64,000 bases of DNA from Vombatus ursinus (lineage: Eukaryota; Chordata; Mammalia; Diprotodontia; Vombatidae): the NCBI RefSeq assembly GCF_900497805.2, contig NW_020954719.1, positions 1,240,001-1,304,000 of the forward strand, written 5' to 3'. The notes beneath the pieces are model-generated. The model was not told the DNA's origin, ran no database searches, and worked only from the letters and a program-made list of their open reading frames with translations. Below are positions 22,542 to 33,289 of the stretch, piece after piece; the stretch's first letter is position 1; each line of letters starts with the position of its first letter. A program made the translations under genes and the position numbers.

Positions 22542-22977
22542 AAAAAAAGAGGAGAAAAACTACAATAGGCAAAAAGAACAGAGACAATTCTGACACTACC
22601 TTCATAAGGCCATGCTCTCAACTCTCCCAGAATTTCCTATTTATCTGTTTGATGTAACGCATAGGCAGCAATCCCTGTGAGCTCTTGGCATTTTCCCCTC
22701 AATGATGCACTACTGACTTAATTATTTGATCAGCTTTTCCTAGTCTCAAACTCAGAAAAAAAACAAAATTACAGTTCTAAGAAGTCCACCTCCCAATGCA
22801 AGTTCCATTGCTTATAACTTAGGAGTACAGTTGTTTCTCAAATAAACATAAATACTAACAAGTACCATAATACAAGACCATCACTTTGTAGTGACACTTC
22901 AGATGTTTTTTTTAAGAGAAAAAAAAAATCACATTTATACCCATGAAGCTCATGTAATGTATTTCCTACGGACCATC

Positions 22978-23150
22978 TCCAGTTGTCCTGATCTATATCT
23001 TAACACTGAACACAGATGGCTCCAGAGGAGAGAGTGAGGCTGATGACTTTGCACAGCCCAGCCTCACTTAAATCCAATTCACTTGCAAGTCATGAAATCA
23101 CCTTCCCTAAGTCATCGTCCTCTTTGAGAATGAAGGACAAACAACTACGT
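22978..23150 (+). mobile_element. Second SINE type (ends GAATGAAGGACAAAC)
   Basis: The order CATCTCCAGTTGTCCTGATC, AGATGGCTCCAGAGGAGAGA, TTTGCACAGCCCAGCC, CAATTCACTTGCAAGTCATG and GAATGAAGGACAAACAAC is that of a common marsupial dispersed repeat distinct from the tRNA-SINE above. Confidence 0.7.
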
Positions 23151-24762
23151 ATTTCCTAAAAACTTCCAGATCTTGTCTTCCCCTCCTAGCTTTAAACATT
23201 CAATTCACACAAAATAATGAAAAGAATCATTCTGAATTTTCCCCAGAAAATGAATGCATATTTGTTCACATAAAACTAGAAAGGCGCTGAGTCTAGGTCT
23301 AGATGGCTTAATGAAAACCTCTTTCAAATTGGAGTCAGCAGATCCAAAAATAAAATGCTTTGAACATAATATCAAATCCTTATAAAAACTGACAAACAGC
23401 ATACTCAAATGTGTAAAGGTAGCTTGCTACTTCATTATTTTGTCCTATTTTTAACACTGTATAATTAATATGAGCTAAGAAACTATGGTTTCAAAAGGAA
23501 TGTTAAGAAACTATGGTTCTTTATCAATTTACAATTGACCCATTTATCTTCCATAGACCCCACAATAATAGTCAAACAAATCACCGTATAAATCAATTCT
23601 ATCTATACTATATAAACCAACTTTTAAAACTATTTTCTTATTCTCTTAACAAACTGCCATAGCCTTATATTTGGCTATTAGTGTATGGGGAGGCAGGAAG
23701 CAGAAGGGGAAATCATTCTAGTCTCAACTCAGAATTCACAAAGTTCTCATTCATGAACACATATGCTGGTTAACTTGTTCTGTCAGGATTATCAAGGGGA
23801 GGGAGAGGAAGGTAACTCTGAACTTTAGGACCAAATTCCAAGTTATAAATCACCTCCTTTCCCCTGACACCAAAGTAATGAAAATCTCTGGATTCCCCAG
23901 AGAAAGATCATTTGTACACAAATTTCACACAATCTCTAACAAGCCTAGAGAGGTGAACCCAAAAACTCCCACTAGGATATTTCAGCATAAGGTCAAAATT
24001 CACATCTTAGTTTAAGAAATCCACATTAAAAAGATTTATATGTATATATATACATATATACATATATATATATATCACTACCACACACACAAAAATCAAA
24101 AGTGAATGTTGCAAAATTATAATAGAAGGTCCCTACATATGGCACATTGCACATATTTTCAGACTTTTTCAATATATTGATCAGTTATGATTTTTCTTCC
24201 TCTTTTCTTTAAATACTAAGTATTTTCTGACATATGGGAGGGGGAGAGGAAGGGACACTGGGGGAGATTATGGTGATGTCTAAAAAAAATGACACTAATA
24301 AAATTTATATTAAAAAACAACAACAAAAAGAATTTAACTGAGTCGCAAAGTCAATATTTTTAATTTTCAATGTCATGAAGTACTGTAAGTTGGGAAGGGG
24401 AACACCTTCCTTCCTATCTGCTTCTATGCATTCTCAACTGGCCACAATAAGGAATGTTGAAATGAGACTATTTTTTTAAGGCTTTGAAAATTTCAGTTTA
24501 AAAACTCAATTCTTTTTACCCTCCTTTTTACCTCTGGCTGATCAGACCACAGGAAAAAAAGGAATTCTGCCCAGATGACAAAGACACAAAACACAAAAAG
24601 ATACTGCTGATAGCATATACTTAGTATACATACTATTCTCATTTTCTCTTTTTCACTCTCACTCACCCATATGCACAGAAGCTGAATTTACCTTAAGGCT
24701 GAAATGAGACAGTCACAAAGAAAACTCAGTAAAAGCTTTCAAGTTTTACCACTGGTACTCAC
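23151..24762. other. Mostly unique sequence, possible intron
   Basis: No further exon was found, though it lies just downstream (minus strand) of the candidate exon at 24,763. It has a TA-rich microsatellite (about 24,030-24,076) and a short run at 24,220-24,330 (GAGGGGGAGAGG, then AATAAAATTTATATT) that looks like the tail of an L1/HAL1. Confidence 0.4.
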
Positions 24763-24887
24763 CCCACAAGGGCCAGGGCCAGGGAGCAGTAAGGCTTAGG
24801 CTCAAATGGCTGCTCAGATAACTTTGCAGGAGTTCCAGTCCTTTTAGTGGCAGTTATACAGGACAGAACTGGATGGGTCCTCCAAAA
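24763..24887 (-). CDS. Candidate internal exon of an unidentified host gene
   Basis: On the minus strand this 125-base segment is preceded by a pyrimidine-rich acceptor (TTTTTCTGGTTCTTTGACAG) and followed by a strong donor (TTGTGGG then GTGAGT). Only one frame is open: 41 codons beginning FWRTHPVLSC, with TATKRTGTPAKLSEQPFEPK in the middle and ending PYCSLALALV, then two bases. If coding, it starts in phase 0 and ends in phase 2, with the last part hydrophobic. It matches no repeat I know. I could not identify the protein. A single open frame of 41 codons is weak evidence alone; the paired splice sites raise it. Confidence 0.45.
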
Positions 24888-24934
24888 CTGTCAAAGAACC
24901 AGAAAAACCAGTCACATAAAAGGGAAACAGTAAT

Positions 24935-25086
24935 ATCACTCTGAGCACTATTTCCATTACACATGGTATAACTACATACTTTCATAGGCTTTTCTGGAGG
25001 GGAAAAGGGGTATCTAACAACGGAAGAAAAATTTCAAGATGTTCAAACATTGTGTGGTTTCTCTTTACCATCTAAAACAGTTTGCC
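24935..25086 (+). repeat. Unknown repeat, copy B (split by HAL1)
   Basis: This is the partner of 21,181-21,345. The HAL1 at 25,087-26,077 inserted at its right part, and it probably resumes at 26,092 (TCATGTGTATCCTTTTGG, compare TATGTTTATATCCTC at 21,306). Confidence 0.5.
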
Positions 25087-26077
25087 GAGCTTCTGCTTCT
25101 GGAAGCCAAGATGGTGGAGTAAAAAGACAGTCGCTCTCACACTCCCCTATCAACCTCTGAAAGCCCAGAAAATATCACCCCAGAAAAAACCAGCTGAACC
25201 AGAAGAAAGATGGGGAGCAGCAGTGCAGTTAGGTAGCTTGAGGGATTAACGGGAAAGGCCCCTCATGCCCTGGGGGGAGGGAAGCAGTACAGAAGGGGAG
25301 GCATCCCAGTCACCTAGTGGAAAGCCCCACTTTAGCACACCAGGAGGCAAGCCTGGTGACTCGGCATTCTACAGCAAACAGGTCTCCCAGTGCCTCGGCA
25401 AAAATAAGGGAAACAGCACTACAAAGGGCCCCAGGCAGATAAACACCCTGCAGCATTCATCTGAAAGGAGCTGAAGAAAGCAACCTAGAGTTGCCAGAAA
25501 GTTCCAGCCTTGCTGATTCCAGTCCAACACCAGGTAAGCTGCCAGAACCCTACAGCCTCCAACTGCCAACACTGGAGGCCCCAGCACACAGTCATCCAAC
25601 AGGCCCTAGGCTCCCAACACAAGAAGCGTAGGTCAGTGTGCTCTGCTCCCCAGCAGGAGAGCTCAATCTCTTTAAAGGCCAGGGAATAAAGAAACACCAC
25701 GAGTACAAACAAACGTACCATAGATTCATATTATGAGAAGAGTGAAAAATCAAGACAGAGATTCTGAAGAGGACAACATTGTCAACAAACCCACATCTGC
25801 AACCTCAAAAGGGAATATGAACTGGTCTGAAGTCCAAAAAGCCTTCTCAGAAGAGCTCAAGAAGGATTTTAAAAATCAAATGAGAGAGGTAGAGGAGTCC
25901 TTAAAAAATACAACTGGCCAACTGGAAAAAAAGTACACTGAAGAAAACAAGTCCCTAAAAAACACAACTGGCCAACTGGAAAAAAAGTACACTGAAGAAA
26001 ACAAATCCCTTAAAAATACAATTGGCCAATTGGAGAAGAAAGTACAAAATCTAACAGAAGAAAACAATGTTAAAAAT
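25087..26077 (+). mobile_element. HAL1 copy ending inside ORF1, with 14-bp duplication
   Basis: The copy has a complete 5' end (GAAGCCAAGATGGTGGAGT) and 5' UTR, matching the HAL1 at 16.5 kb, but stops in ORF1 after the coiled coil at an A-rich word. It is flanked by TAAAACAGTTTGCC at 25,073-25,086 and 26,078-26,091, a perfect 14-base target-site duplication. It therefore integrated in this short form and was not cut later. Premature polyadenylation at the internal A-rich site is the simplest explanation. Confidence 0.9.
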
Positions 26078-26080
26078 TAA
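25733..26080 (+). pseudogene. HAL1 ORF1 coiled-coil fragment with 18-residue repeats
   Basis: The 115-residue open frame starts MRRVKNQDRDSEEDN and is open to the end of the insertion. It holds a tandem 54-base duplication: SLKNTTGQLEKKYTEENK is encoded at 25,898-25,951 and again at 25,952-26,005, with a diverged third unit after it. RNA-binding and C-terminal domains are missing, so it cannot be a working ORF1 protein. Confidence 0.75.
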
Positions 26081-26199
26081 AACAGTTTGCCTCATGTGTA
26101 TCCTTTTGGTTTTGTAAGAGTATGTTTGTGACGGTATGTTTGCCACAATTCCTTAATCAAGGTTTTTCATGGTTCCAAGATGGAATCAATCTTACTTCT

Positions 26200-26600
26200 C
26201 CCTCTTCATTATGCAAGAAATTACTAAATTGCTCATATTCCAAGAAGTTTACATCAAGAAAATATTTATATGTACACAAATTTTCACTAGCAGTATTATT
26301 TGTAATAAAAGCAACTGGGTGGGAAAAAAATACCCAGACACTAGGGAATGGATGAGCTGAAGTATATAACTAAATATTGCTCCATGTGGATTATGAATTC
26401 AGAAAAAAACATGGTAAGACTTTCATAAAGTGATACAGAAGAAATACCAGAATATTAAAAAAAAAACAAAAAACTAGGAGGTAACACAACTAGGGAAAAA
26501 TATGAGACAATGCTGGTACCAAATGATCAACATTAAAGTATGCATCTTACGCAAACTACATAAAGTGGAAAATGTTCTGATATCAGTCAGTATCTGTCAT
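26200..26600 (+). mobile_element. Old L1 3' region
   Basis: It follows the end of L1 ORF2 and the start of the 3' UTR loosely: CAGTATTATTTGTAATAAAAGC, GGGAATGGATGAGCTGAAGT and ACATGGTAAGACTTTCATAAAG. It is much more diverged than the L1 3' end at 26,978. Confidence 0.5.
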
Positions 26601-26817
26601 TTCAGTTTTCATTTTCCTTGAATGTCTTGGGAGTTGAGGGTGCTGTTTCAATCAATCAACAGGCATTTATTAAGCACCTATTCTATACCAGAGACTGTTA
26701 GGCTTTGCTTAAGTTGTACCTTAAAGAAAAGGATTCTCCAAGGCAGAGGGAAATGAGGAGGGAGTATATTTCAGAGCACACCCAGGGCAAAGACAGTTTG
26801 TGAGTGTGAGTGAGTGA

Positions 26818-26880
26818 GTGTGTGTGTGTGTGTGTGTGTGCGTGTGTGTGTGTGTGTGTGTGAGAGAGAAAGAGAGAGAG
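26818..26880 (+). repeat. (TG)n / (AG)n microsatellite
   Basis: About 45 bases of TG repeats with one C interruption, preceded by GTGAGTGAG and followed by a GAGAGA run. It lies inside the L2 copy. Confidence 0.95.
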
Positions 26881-26977
26881 ACACAAAAAAAGACAGCTTG
26901 GTTAATTCAGAGGAGTGGGGGAGAGCAATATCCAATGAGGTCATGTGATGAAAGGCTTTAAAAGTTCAACAAAGACA

Positions 26978-27514
26978 AGTTGAGGGGATGTCCATCAATT
27001 GGGGAATGGCCGAACAAGTTATGGTATGTGATTATGACGAAATACTACTGTACTATAAGAAATGATGAGCAGGATGTTCTCAGAAAAACCTGGAAAGTGT
27101 TGCATGGGGTGATGCAAAGTAAAATGTACTGTATGCAAAATAAGAGCAATATTGTAATGACTTGAAACACTTAGATATTCTCGGCAATATAACCATCCAA
27201 GATAACTCTGAAGGACTTACGATGAAAAATGCTATCCATCCCCACAAAAAGAACTGATGGTATCTGAATAAACACTGAAGCATACTTTTAACTTTTATTT
27301 TTCTTGTCTATTTTTTTCCTTGTCTATTTTTTCTTTCACAACATGACTATTATGTTTTGCATGACTACACATGTATAACCTATACAGAATTGCTTGCCTT
27401 CTCAATGAAGGGAGGGAAGGAGAGAATTTGGAACTCAAAGTTTTAAAAACCAATGTTAAAAATCATTTTTAACGTAACTGGGGAAAAAATAAAATACTAA
27501 ATAAAAGCTTAAAA
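26978..27514 (+). mobile_element. 5'-truncated L1, first insertion into the L2
   Basis: It begins GTTGAGGGGATGTCCATCAA, the last part of ORF2, and runs through the 3' UTR (ACAACATGACTATTATG) to an A-rich tail. Flanks are AAAAGTTCAACAAAGACA (26,960-26,977) and AAAAGTTGAACAAAGACA (27,515-27,532), an 18-base duplication with one difference. Confidence 0.92.
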
Positions 27515-27819
27515 AAAAGTTGAACAAAGACATTGGAGTTTATTAAGTAGGAGAGTGACATGGTCAGTTCTGTACTTACAGAAAATCAATTTAGAATGGA
27601 ACAGTAGATATAGTTGAGGAAGAGAGACCAATGAGAAGGTTGATATAATTATCTAGGTGAGATAAGGGTGAATTCATCACCAATAAAGAGGAAATTAAAA
27701 CAAGAATTAGGAGCTATTTTGCCCAACTACATGCCAATAAATCTGACAATCTTCATAAAATGGATGACTACTTACAAAAATATAAATTGCCTAGATTAAT
27801 AGAAGAAGAAATACTTAAA

Positions 27820-28290
27820 TAACCCCATTTCAGAAAAAGAAATTGAACAAGCCATCAATGAACTCCCTAAGAAAAAAATCTCATGGACAGATGGATTTAC
27901 AAGTGAATTTTACCAAATATTTAAAGAACGATTAATTCCAATACTACATAAACTATTTGGAAAAACAGGCAAAGAAGTCCTACCAAATTGTTTCTATGAT
28001 ATAAATATGGTGCTGATACCAAAACCAGGAAGAGCCAAAACAGAGAAAGAAAATTATATACCAATTTCCCTAATGAATATAGATAGAATAATTTTAAATA
28101 AAACATTAGCAAAGAGAGTACAGCAACTTATCTTGAGGATAATACACTATGACCAGGAGGGACTTATACCAAGAACGTAGGCCTGGTTCAATATTAGGAA
28201 AACAACCAGCATAACTGACCACACGAATAACAAAATTAACACAAATCATAATATTATCTCAATAGATGCAGAAAAAGCTTTTGCCAAATA
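27820..28290 (+). pseudogene. L1 ORF2 reverse transcriptase, N-terminal part
   Basis: One frame reads [73 protein letters not shown] and then NHNIISIDAEKAF, the usual RT motifs 0 to A with the catalytic D of SIDAEKAF present. A stop breaks it between the later motifs. Confidence 0.9.
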
Positions 28291-28302
28291 CAGCACCCAT
28301 GG

Positions 28303-28450
28303 GGCAGCTAGGTGGCACAGTGGATGCAGCACCGGCCCTAGATTCAGGAGGACCTGAGTTCAAATCCGGCCTCAGACACATAACACTTAATAGCTGTGTG
28401 ACCCTGGGCAAGCCACTTAACCCCATTACCTAGCCAAAAAAAAAACAAAA
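28303..28450 (+). mobile_element. tRNA-derived SINE inside L1
   Basis: A complete copy (GGGGCAGCTAGGTGGCACAG to CAAGCCACTTAACCCC plus A tail) splits the L1 just after SIDAEKAF. The flanking words CAAATACAGCACCCAT and CAAATACAGGACCCAT differ at one base. Confidence 0.95.
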
Positions 28451-28626
28451 CCAAAACAAATACAGGACCCATTCCCATAGAACACACTAGAGAGCATAGG
28501 AATCAATGGAGTTTTCCTAAAATGACAAGTAGCATCTGTCTAAAAATATCAGCAAACATTTTATGTAATGGGGATAAGCTAGAAGCACTTACAAAAAGAT
28601 CAGTAGTGAAACAAAGATGTCCATTA

Positions 28627-29428
28627 TGTTAGAAAAGAGGCCTTAGAGACCTTCAGAGCCAAGTGGAGGCTTAAGCCCTGGTGAGCTGCAGCAGCCAATT
28701 ACCCCACCCTTCTAAGACTCTGAGAAAACAAGCCTTCTAGTCAAAAATGAAACTAAGCTCAGAGTGAAGAATCATTTATTATGGTTCTCGCAAGAAGTGG
28801 GCACAAGTCCCGGAAGAGAATGTGCCTAATACAGAAGTGAGAGAAAGCTTTATACTATTAAGAGTGTGGCAACTCCTTCTTTCCAGGCCCGGATTGGTCC
28901 ATTCCTTTCCTGGTTACAATCTTCGTGGGCTGCCCATCCCATGTTTCCCCTTGACATGTACTCTCTCCCTCATCATAGGAGGCATGATCAGTTAATGAGG
29001 CTCTAATTCTATGCAGGGTGTCAGTTAATATTATATCAGCTGATTAAGCATGCGCAGTTCCAAAAGCCTGCACTCTTTGTCCTACTTAGGGCCAGTTAAA
29101 ACTGGTTCTGCCCTCTAGACTGAAAAAAACAGGAACTTCCCTCTAGACTGAAAAACAGGAACTTCTGGAGTCTATTTCAAAAGACTAGGGCTCTTTTCAT
29201 TGGCTTACCCCTTCCCCTGTTTTTGCAAGACTTTACAAGCTTGTTAAAACAATGCAACTTGTTATTACCAAATTCTTTGTTGATGTTGTAAGATGTCAAA
29301 GGTTATCTTAAATTGTGGGAGCATGATACCTTGTCCCTTACGAAGACCTATCCCTTGCCCGATTCTCACAATCCCCTCCCAGCACTATTGTATTTTTGTG
29401 GAAACTTAACCCTTACCTGACTCTCACA
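28627..29428 (-). mobile_element. Solo LTR (802 bp) with 4-bp duplication
   Basis: The unit begins TGTTAGAAAAG and ends CTCTCACA, has TG...CA ends in minus orientation (TGTGAGAGTCAGG at its start), a TATAAAG box (reverse of about 28,850) and an AATAAA signal (reverse of about 28,770). The duplicated site is ATTA (28,623-28,626 and 29,429-29,432), and joining the flanks restores the L1 word CCATTATGACC. It is a solo LTR left by recombination. Confidence 0.92.
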
Positions 29429-30359
29429 ATTATGACCACTTCTATTCAATATGGTACTAGAAATGTTAGCTTTAGCAATAAGAGAGGAAAAAGAAATTGA
29501 AGGAATTAGAATAGGCAAAGAAGAAACAAAGCTATGACTCTTTGCAGATGGTATGATACTATACTTAGAGAATCCTAGAGAATCAACCAAAAAACTACCT
29601 GAAATAATTAACAACTTTAGCAAAGTTATAGGACATAAAATAAATCCACATTAATCATCGGCATTTCTATATACTACTAACAAAGCCCAACAGCAAGAGA
29701 TCGAAAAGAGGTTAACTGTAGACAATATAAAATATTTGGGAATCTACCTGCCAAGACAAACCCAGGAACAATATGAACACAATTACAAAACACACAAATA
29801 AAGTCAGATCTAAATAATCGGAAAAATATCAGTTGCTCATGGGAAGGCAAGCTAATAAAATCAAAATGACAATTCTGCCAAATATAATTTACTTATTCAG
29901 TGCCATACCAACCAAACTACCAAAAAATTATTTTATAGAGCTAGAAAAATAGCAAAATTCATCTGGAAGAACAAAGGTCCAAAATATCAATGGAATTAAT
30001 GAAAAGAAATGCAAGGGAAGGTGGTCTAGCCACATCTAAAACTGTATTACAAAGCAGCAATCATCAAAAGTAGTTGGTACTGGCTAAGAAATAGAGTGGT
30101 GGATCAGTGGAATAGGTTAGGTACATATCTACTACTGTTTGATAAACCCAAAGACTCCAACTTCTGGGATAAGAACTCACTATTTGACAAAAACTTCAGG
30201 GAAAACTGGAAAACAGTATGGCTGAAACTAGGCATAGACCAACATCTTACATCATAAACCAAGATTAAGGTAAAATGGGTACACGATTTAGATATAAAGG
30301 GTGATACTACAAGCAAATTAGGAGAGCAAGGAATAGTTTAACTTTTAGAACTATGGAAA

Positions 30360-30779
30360 ATGGAAGAATTTATGACCAAACAAGAGATAGAGAACGTTAT
30401 GAAATGTAAAATGGATCATTCTGATTACATTAAATTAAAAAGGTTTTACACAAACAAAGCCAATGCAACCAAGATTAGAAGGGAGGCAGAAAGTTGGGAA
30501 ACAATTTTTACAGCCAGTGTCTCTGATAAAGGCCTCATTTCTAAAATATATAGAGAACTGAGTCAAATTTATAAGAATGCAAATCATTCCCCAACTGATA
30601 AATGGTCAAAGGATATAAACAGGCAGTTTTCAGCTGAAGAAATTAAAAATATCTATAGGCATATAAAAAATGCTCTAAATCACTACTCATTTAGAGAAAT
30701 GCAAATCAAAACAACTCTGACGTACCACATCACATCCATCAGATTGGCTAACATGACAAAACAGGACAATGATAAGTAA
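30360..30779 (+). pseudogene. L1 ORF2 C-terminal region
   Basis: A 139-residue open frame: MEEFMTKQEIENVMKCKMDH, KLKRFYTNKANATKIRREAE, NHSPTDKWSKDINRQFSAEE and YSFREMQIKTTLTYHITSIR, all usual for the ORF2 segment after the RT thumb. A second open piece at 30,861-31,076 (CIPYDPTIPLLGLYPKEI) continues the same protein in another frame. Confidence 0.9.
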
Positions 30780-31770
30780 GATGTGGGAAAATTGGAACAC
30801 TAAAGCATTGTTGGTGAAATTGTGAACTGATCCAATCATTCTGGAGAGCAATTTGGAACTATGTCCAAAAGGGCTATAAAAATGTGCATACCCTATGACC
30901 CAACAATACCACTTCTAGGTTTGTATCCCAAAGAGATCTTACAAATGGGAAAAGGAACCACATGCACAAAAAATATTTATAGCAGCTCTTTTTGTGCTGG
31001 CAAAGAACTGGAAATTGAGGGGATGCCCATCAATTGGGCAACACCTGAACAAGCTGTGGTATATGAATGTAAATGAATACTATTGTTCCCTAAGAAATGA
31101 TCATCGGGCAGATTTCAGAAAAACCTGTACTTACATGAACTGATGCTGAATGAAGTGAACAGAACCAGGAGAACACTGTACACAGTAACAGTAACATTGT
31201 GCAATGACCAACTTTGATAGACTTAACTCTTCTCAGCAATGCAATGATTTAAGACAATTCCAAAAGACTAATAAAGGAAAAAGCTATCCATATCCACTAT
31301 GGAGTCTGAATGTAGATTGAAGCATACTATTTTCTCTTTTTTTTTTCTTCCTCGTGGCTTTTCCCTTTGGTTCTAATTCTTCTTTACAACATGACTAATA
31401 AGGAAATATGTTTAATATGATTGAACATGTACAGCCTGCATCAGATTGCATGCCATCTTGGAGAGGAAAAAATTTGAACTCAAAATCTTACAGAAGTGAA
31501 TGCTGAAGACCATAAATAAATATTTTTTTAAAAATATATCTAGGTTAGAGTCTAAACTAAAATGATGGCTGTGAGTGGAGAAAAGTGATCAGACATGAGA
31601 GTTGCTATGGAAGTAGAAATGGTAAGATTTGCCAACTGCCGATGTTTTAGGGGAGAATGAGGAGTCAGGGATGAACGTGAGAGACAAGAATAGTGATGCG
31701 ATGGACAGAAACAGAAAGGGAGGAAGAAATAAAGGAGGGCAGTAGGATCACAGGGGAAGGGAGTAGTATG

Positions 31771-32519
31771 CCTGCATTCCTATGAGTAAGGAAATGCTTC
31801 ACTCATGATCCTTCGACTACTTATGCTCCCTCTCAGTACCTACTCACTCATGATCTCTTCACAAATTACAAGGATCTTCAGAGGTCATGTACTATTTGAA
31901 CAGTAACCCACTCTACAATATTATAAATGGTCATCAAGCCTCAGCTTGGAGACTCATTGCATTATAAGAAAATGTGCTATACCTACTAAGACATCTACTT
32001 CTATTTTTGAACTACACTAAATGTTAAAATTTTTCCTTACATCCAGCCAAAATCTACACTTCAGTTTCATATTATTTGCCCTCCTACAAATTACATTCCA
32101 ACCGAACTCTGGTGGTTGACAGTACAATCAATGGAAATTGATTCTGCAGCAGCAAGTTGGCCATTAGATGATGAATTCACATTACTCCATTAGTTTCCAG
32201 TCTGTTCATTCAAACCTCAAAACACTTATATCTGTGTGACACAGCAAGTTACTTAACCAGTTTGCCTCCTCCAGTATTTAGCAGTGTCTAGCGTATATTA
32301 GGCAGCAGTTCAGGCCTTCACAACATATGGCCCATGGGTTGCCTTGGTAAAGTGTTGGGTTTCCATCTCCCCCTCCTCTGTCACGTGACCCTCGTCAACC
32401 AACCATGGTCAGTCTGTCTCTAGCCTAACCTATCCGCTAGCAAGAAGTTTAGCCTATTTTAATTTTGGTCCCTACCTACTGCCAAGTTGTGCAAATCTGC
32501 ACTAGGACCTAGCTCCCAA
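31771..32519 (-). mobile_element. Old CR1/L3-like debris
   Basis: No gene. At 32,130-32,215 the words TTGATTCTGCAGCAG, GGCCATTAGATGATGAA and CCAGTCTGTTCATTCAA recur at 33,415-33,485, so a dispersed element is present. The stretch near 31,930-32,100 (CAAGCCTCAGCTTGGAGACT, TTTTTCCTTACAT) resembles a common ancient mammalian repeat. Family assignment to CR1/L3 is tentative. Confidence 0.4.
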
Positions 32520-32605
32520 AGGTATTTTGAGGATTAAATGAGATATTTGTAAAGCACCTAACATAGCACCTTATACATAGTAGTATATAAATGTTAACTA
32601 TTATT
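32520..32605 (-). mobile_element. MIR 3' part
   Basis: The mirrored MIR end is seen as GAGGATTAAATGAGATATTT, GTAAAGCACCTAACATAGCA and ATAAATGTTAACTATTATTA. Confidence 0.75.
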
Positions 32606-32610
32606 ATTAC

Positions 32611-32836
32611 GGGGCAGCTAGATGGCGAAGTGGATTGGGGGCCTGGAGTCAGGCTCATCTTCCCAAGTTCAAATCTGGCCTCAGACACTAGCTGTGTGAC
32701 CTTGGGTATGTCACTTAACCCTGTTTGCCTCAGTTTCCTCATCTGTAAAATGAGCTGGAAAGGGAAACCACTCCGGTGTCTCTGCCAAGAAAACCCCAAA
32801 TGAGGTCACAAAGAATCAGACACAATTGAACAACAA
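32611..32836 (+). mobile_element. tRNA-derived SINE, long form
   Basis: After the usual head and body this copy continues with CAGTTTCCTCATCTGTAAAA, GAGCTGGAAAGGGAAACCAC, GCCAAGAAAACCCCAAATGA and ATTGAACAACAACATTATTA. That is the ~230-base version of the family. Confidence 0.92.
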
Positions 32837-33164
32837 CATTATTATTCTTAAATGCTAGAAGTATTTTATCTTAGGGACAGTAGGGAACCACTAATATGTT
32901 TACTTTCTTTCTTCTCCAAGATGCATTCCTGAGGTTCTCTACAATAACCCAGAAACCCTTTCATACTGGAAGCTACCTCTGGCTGTGGCACACTGGAAGT
33001 GGCCTCTGCCCTTTTGGCCTCTCTCTGGTTAGTTCCTCCTAGAACCTCCATTTTAAGAGAGAATCCCAGGACCCTCTGTATGCATACATAACATATACAC
33101 ACACACCCCTCCTCCACTTCTCAGCTTACTTTTGTGCTGTCCTTTCCCCCCATGCTCCTCCCCT

Positions 33165-33258
33165 AGAAGACAGGGACAATCTTTCAGACTATTTTTGTAT
33201 TCCCAACACAGTGTTTGGAACATAGTATGCTCTTAATGAATGCTGGTTGATTGATTTG
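33165..33258 (+). mobile_element. L2-type 3' tail
   Basis: Words AGACAGGGACAATCTTTC, TGTATTCCCAACACAGTGTT, GGAACATAGTATGCTCTTAA and TGAATGCTGGTTGATTGATT follow the L2-clade ending. Confidence 0.75.
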
Positions 33259-33289
33259 AGCAGGGAAATGACTTGGTCAGACCTGTGTC

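Larger units (their letters stand above)
27659..31536 (+). mobile_element. 5'-truncated L1, second insertion into the L2
   Basis: The copy starts in ORF2 before the reverse transcriptase and continues through the C-terminal domain to the 3' UTR. The target site TATCTAGGT lies at 27,650-27,658 and 31,537-31,545. A SINE (28,303) and a solo LTR (28,627) inserted into it later. With those removed its own length is about 2.9 kb. ORF2 is broken in several places. Confidence 0.88.
26643..31770 (-). mobile_element. L2 LINE split by nested L1 insertions
   Basis: The L2 3' end (mirrored CAGGCATTTATTAAGCACC) starts at 26,643. The L2 runs to 26,977, resumes at 27,515 (CATTGGAGTTTATTAAGTAG, GAGTGACATGGTCAG) to 27,658 and resumes again at 31,537 to about 31,770 (GTAGAAATGGTAAGATTTGC). 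Order and orientation match the L2 consensus across all three parts. The two gaps are L1 insertions with target-site duplications. Confidence 0.85.

Noticed and set aside
26818-26880. Possible regulatory Z-DNA tract
   Set aside because: A TG microsatellite in a dead L2 needs no function; nothing around it suggests a promoter.
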